Of a DNA stretch of 35,395 bases, positions 24,811 through 32,278 are shown in pieces. The position numbers and the translations under genes were made by a program. The notes below the pieces were generated by a model, which did no database searches, was not told the origin of the DNA, and saw only the letters and a list, made by a program, of their open reading frames with translations. Position 1 is the stretch's first letter; each line of letters begins with the position of its first letter. This DNA comes from Candidatus Limivivens merdigallinarum. GTDB taxonomy: Bacteria > Bacillota > Clostridia > Lachnospirales > Lachnospiraceae. Location: positions 1 through 35,395 of the forward strand of contig DVFT01000144.1 of NCBI GenBank assembly GCA_018713105.1, written 5' to 3'.

Positions 24811-24839
24811 ATCATATCATTTTTAGATGGGTGATACAA
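24811..24839 (-). promoter_or_regulatory. Promoter of the S1-domain gene
   Basis: TTGTAT (24839-24834), a 17-bp spacer and TATGAT (24816-24811) read on the minus strand. They lie about 35 bp before the chosen start, which supports the shorter protein. Confidence 0.65.
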
Positions 24840-24855
24840 GTGGCAGGGGGAAATT

Positions 24856-26238
24856 CTATTTCAGCCTGATCCGGACGCGGGCTTTCCTGCCGCTTCCATC
24901 CCTGGCGGCTGCTGTAATGGTCACTGTTTTCCCTTTCCCTCTTTTCAAAGCTTTCACAACACCTTTGGAGGTGACGACAGCATAGTTTCTGTTGCTGCTT
25001 TTCCATGTCAGAGCCTTGCTTCCGCCTTTGCCCACGGTGACAGTGGCTTTGATCCTTGCCTTTTTACCAGTCTTGAGGGTTTTGGGAGCTTGCAGCTTGA
25101 TTTTTTTAACAGCCCCTTTGATTTTAATACGGATGGCAGCCTTTGCGCCGCTCCCGTCCCTGGCGGCTGCCGTGATGGTCACCGTTTTGCCTGCGCCGGC
25201 GGTCTTGGCCTTTACCACGCCGCTGGATGATACGGAGGCGTATCGGGAATTACTGCTTTTCCAAGTAACAGATGGCTTCTCTGCGTTGGATGGAGCGACG
25301 GAAAGCTTCAGCCGCAGGCTCTTTCCGGTCAGCAGGGAGGATTTGCCCGATAGTTTGAGGGATGCCGCCTTTACCGGTGAGGAAGGCGGAGTAAGGACGC
25401 TGCCTACGGTGCGGTGTTCTTTCGCAGAACAGCGGCTGCAGGTGCGCTCCTGCTTTTCGGGAGAATGTACGGATGCCTTTTCAATGACCGTCCAGCCGCT
25501 CCAACTGTGTCCAAGAGCCGGAATGGTTTCTGTCTTCAGGATTGCTCCGCAGTCGGGACAGGTCTGGATTTTTTGGCCTGTGGCCGTACAGGTGGCTTTG
25601 CGCGTTTCCTTCCAGGAAGTCTGCCCGTGTGTACAAACTGCAGGCTGGACTTTAAGCCCCTGTTCTTTGGCATAGGCGTATGCATAGGAGTCCTGGCTGC
25701 AGCGGATGACAGCGTCGCGGTTGATGGCGCCAAAAGCAGAGTTACTGATGGAGGCGACACTGTCAGGCAGATAGATGGCGGTGAGGTTCGGGTTATTGGA
25801 GAAAGCATAATCTCCGATAGAGAGGACTCCCTCCTCCAAAATCACTGTGGACAAATTTCTCATACCGGAGAAAGCATAGGTTCCGAGGTCAGAAACACTG
25901 CCCTTCACGATGACGCGGGAGGCAATAGCGCCTTGTTCGGCAGTCTCCGTCCACGGCGCCACCGGTTTCCATTGATGGGCGGCACAGTATTCCGGCGCGT
26001 AATCCAGAGTGGAGCCGTTTCCTGACAGGATTACCGCGGCTGCGCTTACAGGTTCTCCACCAAGCTGTTTCCCGGTATCCATGGCGACATACTGCCAGGT
26101 AATGGAACCGCTTCCTTTGGAAGCCTGGGTTCCCTGGTGATACACGTTTAGGATGGTTCCTTCCGCTGCATGAACCTGGACGGCTCCCCAAAAGAGCAGC
26201 AAAAGGGTTAGTACGGTGAAAAATTTGATTTTTTTCAT
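24856..26238 (-). CDS. Secreted BspA-like LRR_5 protein with two Big_2-type Ig domains
   Basis: This 460-residue protein has a signal peptide (residues 1-24, ending VHA-AE). Residues about 100-190 hold LRR_5 (BspA-type) repeats (LGTYAFSGMRNLSTVILEEG, IGDYAFSNNPNLTAIYLPDS). Residues about 195-280 have two cysteine-bearing units of the type found in Firmicute surface proteins (CTHGQTSW, ATCTATGQ, CPDCGAIL, GHSWSGW, RTCSRCS). Residues about 295-375 and 378-460 are two Big_2-like Ig domains (SVTWKSSNSRYASVSSSGVV and ALTWKSSNRNYAVVTSKGVV), very basic in composition. No sortase motif or membrane anchor is seen, so attachment may be by charge. Such proteins usually act in surface adhesion. AAGGAG precedes the ATG. 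Confidence 0.88.
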   Translation of the reverse strand: MKKIKFFTVLTLLLLFWGAVQVHAAEGTILNVYHQGTQASKGSGSITWQYVAMDTGKQLGGEPVSAAAVILSGNGSTLDYAPEYCAAHQWKPVAPWTETAEQGAIASRVIVKGSVSDLGTYAFSGMRNLSTVILEEGVLSIGDYAFSNNPNLTAIYLPDSVASISNSAFGAINRDAVIRCSQDSYAYAYAKEQGLKVQPAVCTHGQTSWKETRKATCTATGQKIQTCPDCGAILKTETIPALGHSWSGWTVIEKASVHSPEKQERTCSRCSAKEHRTVGSVLTPPSSPVKAASLKLSGKSSLLTGKSLRLKLSVAPSNAEKPSVTWKSSNSRYASVSSSGVVKAKTAGAGKTVTITAAARDGSGAKAAIRIKIKGAVKKIKLQAPKTLKTGKKARIKATVTVGKGGSKALTWKSSNRNYAVVTSKGVVKALKRGKGKTVTITAAARDGSGRKARVRIRLK

Positions 26239-26264
26239 AGTGTTTCTCCTTCCATTTTCTTAAT

Positions 26265-26293
26265 ATTTTATCTTTGGCAGGTAAGTTTGTCAA
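26265..26293 (-). promoter_or_regulatory. Promoter of the LRR/Big_2 gene
   Basis: TTGACA (26293-26288), a 17-bp spacer and TAAAAT (26270-26265) read on the minus strand, about 27 bp before the start. Confidence 0.75.
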
Positions 26294-26327
26294 AGCGGAA
26301 ATAAGCATAGTAAAAAACAGAAGAATT

Positions 26328-26336
26328 TGGTATAAT
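26328..26336 (+). promoter_or_regulatory. Extended -10 promoter of the pyrophosphatase operon
   Basis: TGGTATAAT is an exact extended -10 (TGnTATAAT), about 52 bp before the pyrophosphatase start. No clear -35 box is present. Confidence 0.6.
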
Positions 26337-26388
26337 AACTCCGACAAGTCAATCGAAGGAGGATTGAAATCCAAAAAGGAGAACGAGA

Positions 26389-28041
26389 ATGCAGGATTCC
26401 GTAAAGAAGAAAATCTATATTATTGGACATAAAAACCCGGATACCGATTCCATCTGTTCAGCCATTGCTTACGCGGACATTAAGAACCGGACCGAGGAAG
26501 AATTATACGTAGCAAAGAGGGCAGGTCAGATCAGCCAGGAGACGCAGTATGTCCTGGACCGTTTTCATATGGATGCGCCGGGGTATGTTCCCAATGTGGG
26601 AACCAGGGTGAAGGATATGGATATCCGCAGGATTGAAGGAGTGGACCACAGTATTTCCCTGAAAAAAGCATGGAATCTGATGCGCACGGAGAACGTGAAT
26701 ACCCTTCCCATTGTCCTGGAAGGAAATGAACTGGAGGGGCTGATTACCATCGGCGACATTGCCCAGTCCTATATGGATGTGTACGACAACGCCATCCTCT
26801 CCACGGCGCGCACCCAGTACAAGAACATTCTGGAGACCTTGGACGGGACGATGGTAGTGGGAAATGAGCACGCCTATTTTGTCAAAGGAAAAGTAGTCAT
26901 CGCCGCAGCCAATCCGGATCTGATGGAGAATTATATCGAGGAGGATGACCTGGTCATTTTGGGAAACCGCTACGAATCCCAGCTGTGCGCCATTGAGATG
27001 AGAGCCAGCTGCATCATCGTGTGCGAGGGGGCGCCGGTATCCAAGACGATCCAGCGCCTTGCGGAGGAACGGGTCTGCGTGGTCATCAGCACACCCCATG
27101 ACACCTATACGGTGGCAAGGCTGATCAACCAGAGTATGCCGGTGAAATTTTTCATGAAAAAAGACAATCTTAAGACCTTCCATCTGGATGACTATACCGA
27201 CGAGATCAAGGATATCATGGCGAAAAAACGGGATCGTGATTTCCCCATCCTGGACAAAAACGACCGCTATGTGGGCATGGTCTCCCGCCGGAACCTGCTG
27301 GGAACCAAGAGACGCCGGGTGATTCTGGTGGACCACAATGAGGCATCCCAGGCAGTGGACAACATTGAGAGCGCGGAGATTCTGGAAATCATTGACCATC
27401 ACCGCCTTGGGTCTTTGGAGACGATGGCTCCGGTGTATTTCCGCAACCAGCCGGTGGGCTGTACGGGAACGATCATGTACCAGATCTATACGGAGAAAAA
27501 TCTGGAGATCCCGAAGAACATCGCAGGGCTTCTCTGCGCTGCCATTATCTCCGACACCTTGATGTTCCGGTCGCCTACCTGTACGGCAGCGGACCGCAAT
27601 GCAGCGGAAAATCTGGCAAGGATTGCGGGAATCAATGTGGAAGAGTTTGCCGCTGAGATGTTTGCGGCGGGCAGCAATTTGAGGGGCAAATCCCCGGAAG
27701 AGATCTTTTATCAGGATTTCAAGAAATTCGAAGTGAACAAGGCTTGCTTTGGCGTAGGGCAGATCAATTCCATGAATCCCGATGAACTCAAGGAGATCAA
27801 GGAGCGCCTGATCCCGTATATGGAAAAAGCTCTGGGAACCCATGGGGAATCCATGCTGTTTTTCATGCTGACCGACATTATCCACCAGTCCACCGAGCTG
27901 TTGTGCTATGGAGGAGAATACAAAGAACTGGTGGGAGAAGCCTTCCATAGGGAACCTGATGGACATTCCATCACCCTTCCGGGCGTGGTATCCAGAAAGA
28001 AGCAGCTGATCCCGGCATTTATGAGCGCGCTGCAGCAGTAA
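26389..28041 (+). CDS. ppaC: Manganese-dependent inorganic pyrophosphatase with CBS and DRTGG domains
   Basis: This 550-residue family II pyrophosphatase hydrolyses cytosolic PPi to phosphate. The DHH-type metal site is visible as GHKNPDTDS (H14, D18, D20), D315-H316-N317 and D336-H337-H338. The C-terminal DHHA2 domain ends with the substrate loop SRKKQLIP. Between the first and second metal motifs lie two CBS repeats (about 70-125 and 250-305) around a DRTGG segment (about 130-245), which accounts for the length compared with about 310 residues in unregulated enzymes. In this subfamily AMP and ADP inhibit, while ATP and diadenosine polyphosphates activate. All metal ligands look intact. AAAAGGAG precedes the ATG. 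The flavin reductase-like gene follows after 18 bp and is probably co-transcribed. Confidence 0.95.
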   Translation: MQDSVKKKIYIIGHKNPDTDSICSAIAYADIKNRTEEELYVAKRAGQISQETQYVLDRFHMDAPGYVPNVGTRVKDMDIRRIEGVDHSISLKKAWNLMRTENVNTLPIVLEGNELEGLITIGDIAQSYMDVYDNAILSTARTQYKNILETLDGTMVVGNEHAYFVKGKVVIAAANPDLMENYIEEDDLVILGNRYESQLCAIEMRASCIIVCEGAPVSKTIQRLAEERVCVVISTPHDTYTVARLINQSMPVKFFMKKDNLKTFHLDDYTDEIKDIMAKKRDRDFPILDKNDRYVGMVSRRNLLGTKRRRVILVDHNEASQAVDNIESAEILEIIDHHRLGSLETMAPVYFRNQPVGCTGTIMYQIYTEKNLEIPKNIAGLLCAAIISDTLMFRSPTCTAADRNAAENLARIAGINVEEFAAEMFAAGSNLRGKSPEEIFYQDFKKFEVNKACFGVGQINSMNPDELKEIKERLIPYMEKALGTHGESMLFFMLTDIIHQSTELLCYGGEYKELVGEAFHREPDGHSITLPGVVSRKKQLIPAFMSALQQ

Positions 28042-28059
28042 GGGGAAAGGAGCGGATTC

Positions 28060-28677
28060 ATGAAAAAACAGGAATGGAAGCCAGGAAATATGCTTTATCC
28101 TCTGCCGGCTGTAATGGTGAGCTGTCAGAGAAAAGGGGAAAAGCCCAATATCGTGACGGTGGCATGGTGCGGTACCATCTGTACCAATCCAGCCATGGTT
28201 TACATTTCTTTAAGACCGGAGAGGTACTCCTATGACATCATCAAAGAGACAGGTGTCTTTGCGATCAACCTGACGACGGAAAAGCTGACACGCGCAGCGG
28301 ATTACTGCGGCGTGCGCTCCGGAAGGGATGTGGACAAATTCAAGGAAATGCACCTAACCCCGGAAGAAGGACCGAAGACGGGCGCCCCCATGATCGCGGA
28401 AAGTCCCGTCAATCTGGAATGCCAGGTGACGGAGATCAAGGAATTAGGCTCCCATCATATGATCCTGGCGTTGGTCAAGGCAGTCCATGTGGACGAGACT
28501 TATCTGGATCCAAAAGGAAAATTTGAGCTGAACCGGACGGGACTGATGGCGTACTCCCACGGAGCCTATCTGTCCCTGGGGAAACCCCTGGGCACTTTCG
28601 GCTATTCCGTGCGGAAGCCGAACCCCAAAGCCTCCCGGAAAACTTCCCACAAGACTGGCAGGAAGAAACTTAAGTAG
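28060..28677 (+). CDS. Flavin reductase-like / flavoredoxin family protein
   Basis: The 205-residue protein belongs to the FMN-binding split-barrel family (Flavin_Reduct): PLPAVMVSCQRKGEKPNIVTVAWCGTICTNPAMVYISLRP split over the core strands, then FAINLTTEKL and an SPVNLECQV segment typical of flavoredoxins. It should bind FMN and act in cytosolic electron transfer or flavin reduction. The C-terminal 25 residues are strongly basic (KASRKTSHKTGRKKLK), beyond the usual end of the family. GGAAAGGAG precedes the start. Its last 8 bp overlap the end of the convergent polymerase gene. Confidence 0.9.
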   Translation: MKKQEWKPGNMLYPLPAVMVSCQRKGEKPNIVTVAWCGTICTNPAMVYISLRPERYSYDIIKETGVFAINLTTEKLTRAADYCGVRSGRDVDKFKEMHLTPEEGPKTGAPMIAESPVNLECQVTEIKELGSHHMILALVKAVHVDETYLDPKGKFELNRTGLMAYSHGAYLSLGKPLGTFGYSVRKPNPKASRKTSHKTGRKKLK

Positions 28678-29848
28678 GTCCTTTGTGGACCACATCGTTC
28701 CCATACTTATTCTTAACTTTTAAAAGGGCATCGTCCAGTTTCTTGAGACGGGCCTTTTTTTCCCAGTCGATGTCGAAGAGGTTCATCTGCACCGGAGCAT
28801 CCGCCTCGGAAAGATGTGTGGTACGGATTCCAAGAAGCCGGAAGGGCTCCCCGTTCCAGAGCCGGGAAAACAGCTTTAAGGAAGCGCTGTACAGGGCCTT
28901 CGCGCTGTCGGTGGGGGGATCCAGAGGCATCTGGTGGGAGTTGGTCACAAAAGTATGGTATTTGATCTCCACGGAGAGATTGCCAGCCAGCTGTCCGGCT
29001 TTTTTCAGACGGCGGCTGACATTCTGCGCCAGGGAGTTCAGGACGGCGGCAGCGTCCTCCTCGCAGCTTCCGTCCCTGGAAAGGGTGGTGGAATTGCCGA
29101 TCCCTTTTGCCTTTACAGGGGCTGAGACTACGGGGCGGTCGTCGATGCCGTTGGCGTATTCCCACAAAAGCTTTCCGTGGCTTTTCAGATGCAGGGTCAG
29201 GATGCCGGGATCGGTCCTGGCAAGCTCCCCGATGGTGCGGATTCCGATCTTATGCAGGGTGGCTACGGAGGAATGACCTGCCATGTAGAGCTCTTCCACC
29301 GGAAGCGGCCACATCTTTTTCTCAATTTCATTGGGATAGAGGGTATGTACCCGGTTCGGCTTGGTAAAGTCGGAAGCCATCTTGGCGAGCAGTTTGTTGG
29401 TGGAGATTCCTACGTTGACGGTGAATCCGAAGCGTTCATAGACGGTATCCTTGATTTCCCTGGCTGCGTCCTCGGGGGAGGCATAGTGTGCGGCAATTTT
29501 TGTGAAGTCCAGGTAACATTCATCGATGCTTACCTGTTCGATCTCCGGCGTCAGGGACTTGAGATAGTCCATCAGCCGCTCGCTGTAGCTGCGGTACAGC
29601 TTGTGATTGGGCGGCGCGATCACAAGGTTCGGGCATTTTCGGAGGGCAGACACGATGGGTTCGCTGGTGTAGATCCCGAATTTTTTCGCCGGAATAGATT
29701 TCGCCAGGACGATGCCATGACGGCTTTTCTGGTCGCCGCCGATGATGGCGGGGATATCCCGAAGGTCGGGACCAGTGTGATTCTTCAGATTTTCCACGGA
29801 GGTCCAGCTAAGGTAGGCGGAATTGACGTCGATATGGAAAATAATCAT
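28670..29848 (-). CDS. dinB: Y-family DNA polymerase (DinB/Pol IV-like)
   Basis: The 392-residue protein has the Y-family start FHIDVNSAYLSW, with D7 as a metal ligand and Y12 in the steric-gate position. The second catalytic motif is SIDECYLDF (D and E at about residue 105). Palm, thumb with HhH (LHKIGIRTIGELA) and little-finger regions are all present. Near the C-terminus, QMNLF resembles the beta-clamp binding motif. The usual DMD/DVD at the first motif is DVN, as in a Firmicute subgroup annotated as Y-family repair polymerase. It performs error-prone translesion synthesis. No LexA-type GAAC-N4-GTTC box was found upstream. Its 3' end overlaps the flavin reductase gene by 8 bp. Confidence 0.93.
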   Translation of the reverse strand: MIIFHIDVNSAYLSWTSVENLKNHTGPDLRDIPAIIGGDQKSRHGIVLAKSIPAKKFGIYTSEPIVSALRKCPNLVIAPPNHKLYRSYSERLMDYLKSLTPEIEQVSIDECYLDFTKIAAHYASPEDAAREIKDTVYERFGFTVNVGISTNKLLAKMASDFTKPNRVHTLYPNEIEKKMWPLPVEELYMAGHSSVATLHKIGIRTIGELARTDPGILTLHLKSHGKLLWEYANGIDDRPVVSAPVKAKGIGNSTTLSRDGSCEEDAAAVLNSLAQNVSRRLKKAGQLAGNLSVEIKYHTFVTNSHQMPLDPPTDSAKALYSASLKLFSRLWNGEPFRLLGIRTTHLSEADAPVQMNLFDIDWEKKARLKKLDDALLKVKNKYGNDVVHKGPT

Positions 29849-29997
29849 GGGTCTGGCTCCTTTCTGTGAGGATCATCCCGATCTTCTGCATCGCATGAGA
29901 GCAATCCGCAGACATCGGTTGGGATCCAGAGATCGTTTACATCATTGTATAACAGAATCGGGAAGATGTTAAGCCATGTTTGGAAAGGAGTTTTTGT

Positions 29998-30363
29998 ATG
30001 GATTTCTATCAACGTGCCGGGATCGTGTGCGCTGCAATCCCCCGCGGCAAGGTAGCCACCTACGGTCAGATCGCCCTTCTCTGCGGAAAACCTAAGAATG
30101 CCCGCCAGGTAGGTTATGCCCTGAACCGCGGCAGGCTTGGAACAGAAGCGCCCGCCCACCGGGTCGTCAACGCAAAAGGAATCTTAAGCGGCGCGGCGGC
30201 GTTTGACACTTTTGACATGCAGAAAACCCTGCTGGAGCTGGAAGGCGTGAAGGTACGGTGGGAGGAAGGTACATGGAAGGTGGACCTTCTCAGGGACGGC
30301 TGGAAAAATACCATGGAGGAAGCGGAAGCGTTTCGGAGGGTGTTTGAGGAAAAGGGGATTTGA
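29998..30363 (+). CDS. Alkyltransferase-like (MGMT-family) protein lacking the active cysteine
   Basis: This 121-residue protein matches the DNA-binding domain of O6-alkylguanine-DNA alkyltransferase (VCAAIPRGKVATYGQIALLCG, then ARQVGYALNR). The motif that is PCHRV in active enzymes reads APAHRVVNAKG here, with alanine in place of the alkyl-accepting cysteine. It is therefore an ATL-type protein, expected to bind alkylated DNA and flag it for nucleotide excision repair rather than repair it directly. ATG 29998 follows GGAAAGGAG by 7 bp. It is divergent from the translesion polymerase, so the two may form a small DNA-damage pair. Confidence 0.88.
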   Translation: MDFYQRAGIVCAAIPRGKVATYGQIALLCGKPKNARQVGYALNRGRLGTEAPAHRVVNAKGILSGAAAFDTFDMQKTLLELEGVKVRWEEGTWKVDLLRDGWKNTMEEAEAFRRVFEEKGI

Positions 30364-30408
30364 GAGGGAAACAAAAAGATTGGGAGATGATTAGAGGTGA
30401 AAACGAAT

Positions 30409-30543
30409 ATGGAAAAAGATCCTTTCGGAAAATATATAAAAGAATCTGAGCCTGACAAAGCCAGCAAAAGTTACGCCTGGAGTACGGCCATTGGATTGCA
30501 GGCGGTAGAGGCGCTGCGTGTTTGCGGTATCTCGATTCTTTAG
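30409..30543 (+). pseudogene. N-terminal remnant of a Fic-family protein
   Basis: An ATG with an AGAGGTG site opens a 44-codon frame (MEKDPFGKYIKESEPDKASK, then SYAWSTAIGLQAVEAL). It resembles the start of Clostridial Fic-domain proteins as I recall them. The match fades after about residue 37, probably at a frameshift, and the TAG stop falls exactly where the 56-bp repeat begins. The catalytic HPFxxGNGR core is absent. The C-terminal remnant at 31894-32192 could belong to the same former gene. Confidence 0.6.
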
Positions 30544-30597
30544 GTAACGAGCCAAGCGGACAGGGCTTTATGTCCATCTGACGACTGTCGCAAGGAT
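30542..30597 (+). repeat. 56-bp direct repeat, copy 1
   Basis: It is identical to 31731-31786 over the first 36 bp and at 51 of 56 positions overall. It contains a possible hairpin (GCGGACA ... TGTCC). It ends the Fic N-terminal remnant and marks the left boundary of the XRE/DUF2975 cassette. Confidence 0.85.
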
Positions 30598-30631
30598 TAG
30601 TACTCTTTGGGGGTAAGTTCCGCACGATTTT

Positions 30632-30850
30632 TTAAGGTTCCTCATCCGTTTTCCGGTATTCCAGAATCTCTCCCGGCTGGCAGTCCAGCGCTTCGCAGAT
30701 GGCGTTTAAAGTGGAAAAACGGATTGCGCTGATTTTTCCTGTCTTTATTTTGGAAAGGTTTACATTGGACACGCCGACTTTTTCGGACAGCTCGTTTAAA
30801 GAAATTTTCCGGTCTGCCATGACACGGTCTAAACGAAGTATAATTGCCAT
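30632..30850 (-). CDS. XRE-family small regulator (YozG-like)
   Basis: The 72-residue protein is almost entirely one Cro/C1-type helix-turn-helix (ISLNELSEKVGVSNVNLSKI, then FSTLNAICEALDCQPGEIL). ATG 30850 follows GGAG by 6 bp; a TTG four codons earlier is less likely. It lies 27 bp after the DUF2975 membrane gene on the same strand. This is the usual pairing in Firmicutes, in which the membrane protein probably modulates the small regulator. Direct repeats upstream of their shared promoter could be its operator. Confidence 0.9.
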   Translation of the reverse strand: MAIILRLDRVMADRKISLNELSEKVGVSNVNLSKIKTGKISAIRFSTLNAICEALDCQPGEILEYRKTDEEP

Positions 30851-30877
30851 AGTGATCTCCAATCTTGTGACAGCTTT

Positions 30878-31483
30878 TTATAGAGTTTCGTCAGATTCCT
30901 TTTGGAGTGCGGTTCCGTATTCGAAGATATAGGAGATACTGATAACGACAGCGCCGACGATGATCAGGGCGAAATCTGCGGGAGAACCGCCGCTGCCCCC
31001 GATCTTCCAAAAGGAACACAGGACACGGAGAACACTGCCGCGGACAATGCCAAACACAATGATCAGAATTCCCATCCGAAACAGAGCCCGGCAGTTGTCC
31101 AGAGAAAAAGGCGTTTCATGAAAGTCGATATTGCGAAAAATAGTGCGAAGCTGCAAAAGCATCCCCCAAACCACCAGATGCCCCAGGATCCCCACGAAAT
31201 ATCCGATAAGATAAGTAAGCTTCGGAACCAGGGAGGCTGCGCTGTTTAGAACTCCCTGGGGGAAGGAGACCGTCATGCCGCCGCGAAACAGAGCGTACCC
31301 AGCCAAGCCGCTTCCGGTATTCGCCAGACTGACAGCAAAAAGATCAGATGCTTGGCTGCTGATCCATATCCCCATAGCTGCCGCCCCCACAACAAATATC
31401 CCATATCCCCAGAACAAAATCCTCATTAATCTGCCGATCGTTTCACACTGAGCTTTTACAATTTCTCTGGAACAATCCCTCAT
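30878..31483 (-). CDS. DUF2975 membrane protein
   Basis: The protein has 201 residues from ATG 31483, which follows GGAGG by 8 bp; the ATG at 31498 lacks a good site and contains that GGAGG. Four membrane segments are predicted (about residues 18-45, 85-112, 130-155 and 165-190). It matches DUF2975 proteins, of unknown function, that are encoded with a YozG-like XRE regulator. It is the first gene of the two-gene unit. The cassette lies between 56-bp repeats. Confidence 0.82.
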   Translation of the reverse strand: MRDCSREIVKAQCETIGRLMRILFWGYGIFVVGAAAMGIWISSQASDLFAVSLANTGSGLAGYALFRGGMTVSFPQGVLNSAASLVPKLTYLIGYFVGILGHLVVWGMLLQLRTIFRNIDFHETPFSLDNCRALFRMGILIIVFGIVRGSVLRVLCSFWKIGGSGGSPADFALIIVGAVVISISYIFEYGTALQKESDETL

Positions 31484-31645
31484 TTTCTTGTCCTCCATGA
31501 TCTGCTTTTATATTTCTTATATTTCTGCTCCTATGCTTCTACGTTTCTGTTTCTATATTTTTACGGTTCTATTTCTGTTTCTATGCTATTCTTCTGCCTA
31601 TGCTTTTGTAGTGTCTGCGATTGGTTTACTTCAACTAACTTCCTT
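31484..31645 (-). other. Long purine-rich leader of the DUF2975/XRE transcript
   Basis: Between the promoter and the start, the transcript would have about 155 nt made almost wholly of A and G, with a 13-bp element repeated exactly (31544-31556 and 31572-31584, 28 bp apart). No open frame or stable hairpin is evident. Confidence 0.5.
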
Positions 31646-31675
31646 ATTGTAGCATGGGAAATACAAGGATGTCAA
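31646..31675 (-). promoter_or_regulatory. Promoter of the DUF2975/XRE operon
   Basis: TTGACA (31675-31670), an 18-bp spacer and TACAAT (31651-31646) read on the minus strand. Confidence 0.75.
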
Positions 31676-31681
31676 CAGGAT

Positions 31682-31718
31682 TTTAATGATAAACATTAAA
31701 AGTTTAATGATAAACGTT
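31682..31718. promoter_or_regulatory. Two 16-bp direct repeats 21 bp apart, probable operator
   Basis: TTTAATGATAAACATT (31682-31697) and TTTAATGATAAACGTT (31703-31718) differ by one base and lie two helical turns apart, just upstream of the -35 box. The first is itself a short inverted repeat (TAATG ... CATTA), as expected for a dimeric XRE-type regulator. Confidence 0.6.
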
Positions 31719-31730
31719 GTTTATTCCCGC

Positions 31731-31786
31731 AGGTAACGAGCCAAGCGGACAGGGCTTTATGTCCATTTGGCGACTGCCGCGAGGGT
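31731..31786 (+). repeat. 56-bp direct repeat, copy 2
   Basis: It matches copy 1 at 51 of 56 positions. Its central part can fold into an 11-bp stem (CCAAGCGGACA with TGTCCATTTGG) with one mismatch and one G-U pair, which is better preserved than in copy 1. The flanking DNA to 31875 holds further small hairpins, for example 31837-31860, so the repeat is probably part of a longer dispersed element. Confidence 0.85.
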
Positions 31787-31893
31787 CAACTAACCCGCAG
31801 CTCTGCTGCACTGCAAATTTGATGCCCCGTAGTTTGCCGCGGAGTTTTTGACTCCCGTGGGGGTTTGAATTCTGCAGGCAGAGGAAAAAGAAA

Positions 31894-32192
31894 ATGGGAT
31901 ATGTACATCAGTGGACTTTTAGGAGGAAAAAAGAGGATGTCTCCCGAGAAAAAGTGGACATTCAGCAGAAAAAAGTGGACATTGGCATAGTGTTTCCAGC
32001 AAATGGAAAAGACTTATCGGATAAAACAGCAGCCCATAGCCGCAAGATGTTTGATGTGTTTGGGTTTGAACATATATTTTGGCGGAGCGCAGTCTGTGAT
32101 TTTCTGGGACTAAAAAATCAGAGGCATCCAGAGTGCTTGCGAAACTGGCACAGGCAGATGTGATTAAACTAGCCCCGGTTATTTTGACATAG
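31894..32192 (+). pseudogene. C-terminal remnant of a Fic-family or AAA-type protein, frameshifted
   Basis: The frame from 31894 encodes repeated KVDI units and then KTAAHSRKMFDVFGFEHIFWRS, a winged-helix-like tail recalled from Clostridial Fic-family and related ATP-binding proteins. At a six-A run (32112-32117) the homology shifts frame to SEASRVLAKLAQADVIKLAP and stops at 32192, so an indel is likely. No start site or catalytic core is present. It may be the other end of the gene whose beginning is at 30409. Confidence 0.55.
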
Positions 32193-32278
32193 CTGCTGTG
32201 GGATCCCCATCGTTACTGCATTAGGTTTCTTATCTCTTATGGTTCAGGGCTTTCCTTATCGTTGTTGTATTAGGCTCC

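Noticed and set aside
26503-27966. A 487-codon open frame on the minus strand
   Set aside because: It is entirely antisense to the pyrophosphatase, whose metal motifs are all intact, and its translation resembles no known family.
29849-29997. LexA/SOS box between dinB and the alkyltransferase-like gene
   Set aside because: No GAAC-N4-GTTC or close variant was found on either strand.
32207-32277. Imperfect 23-bp direct repeat (CATCGTTACTGCATTAGG-like, 48 bp apart)
   Set aside because: It has about six mismatches and no associated signal, so it could be chance or decay of the neighbouring pseudogene.
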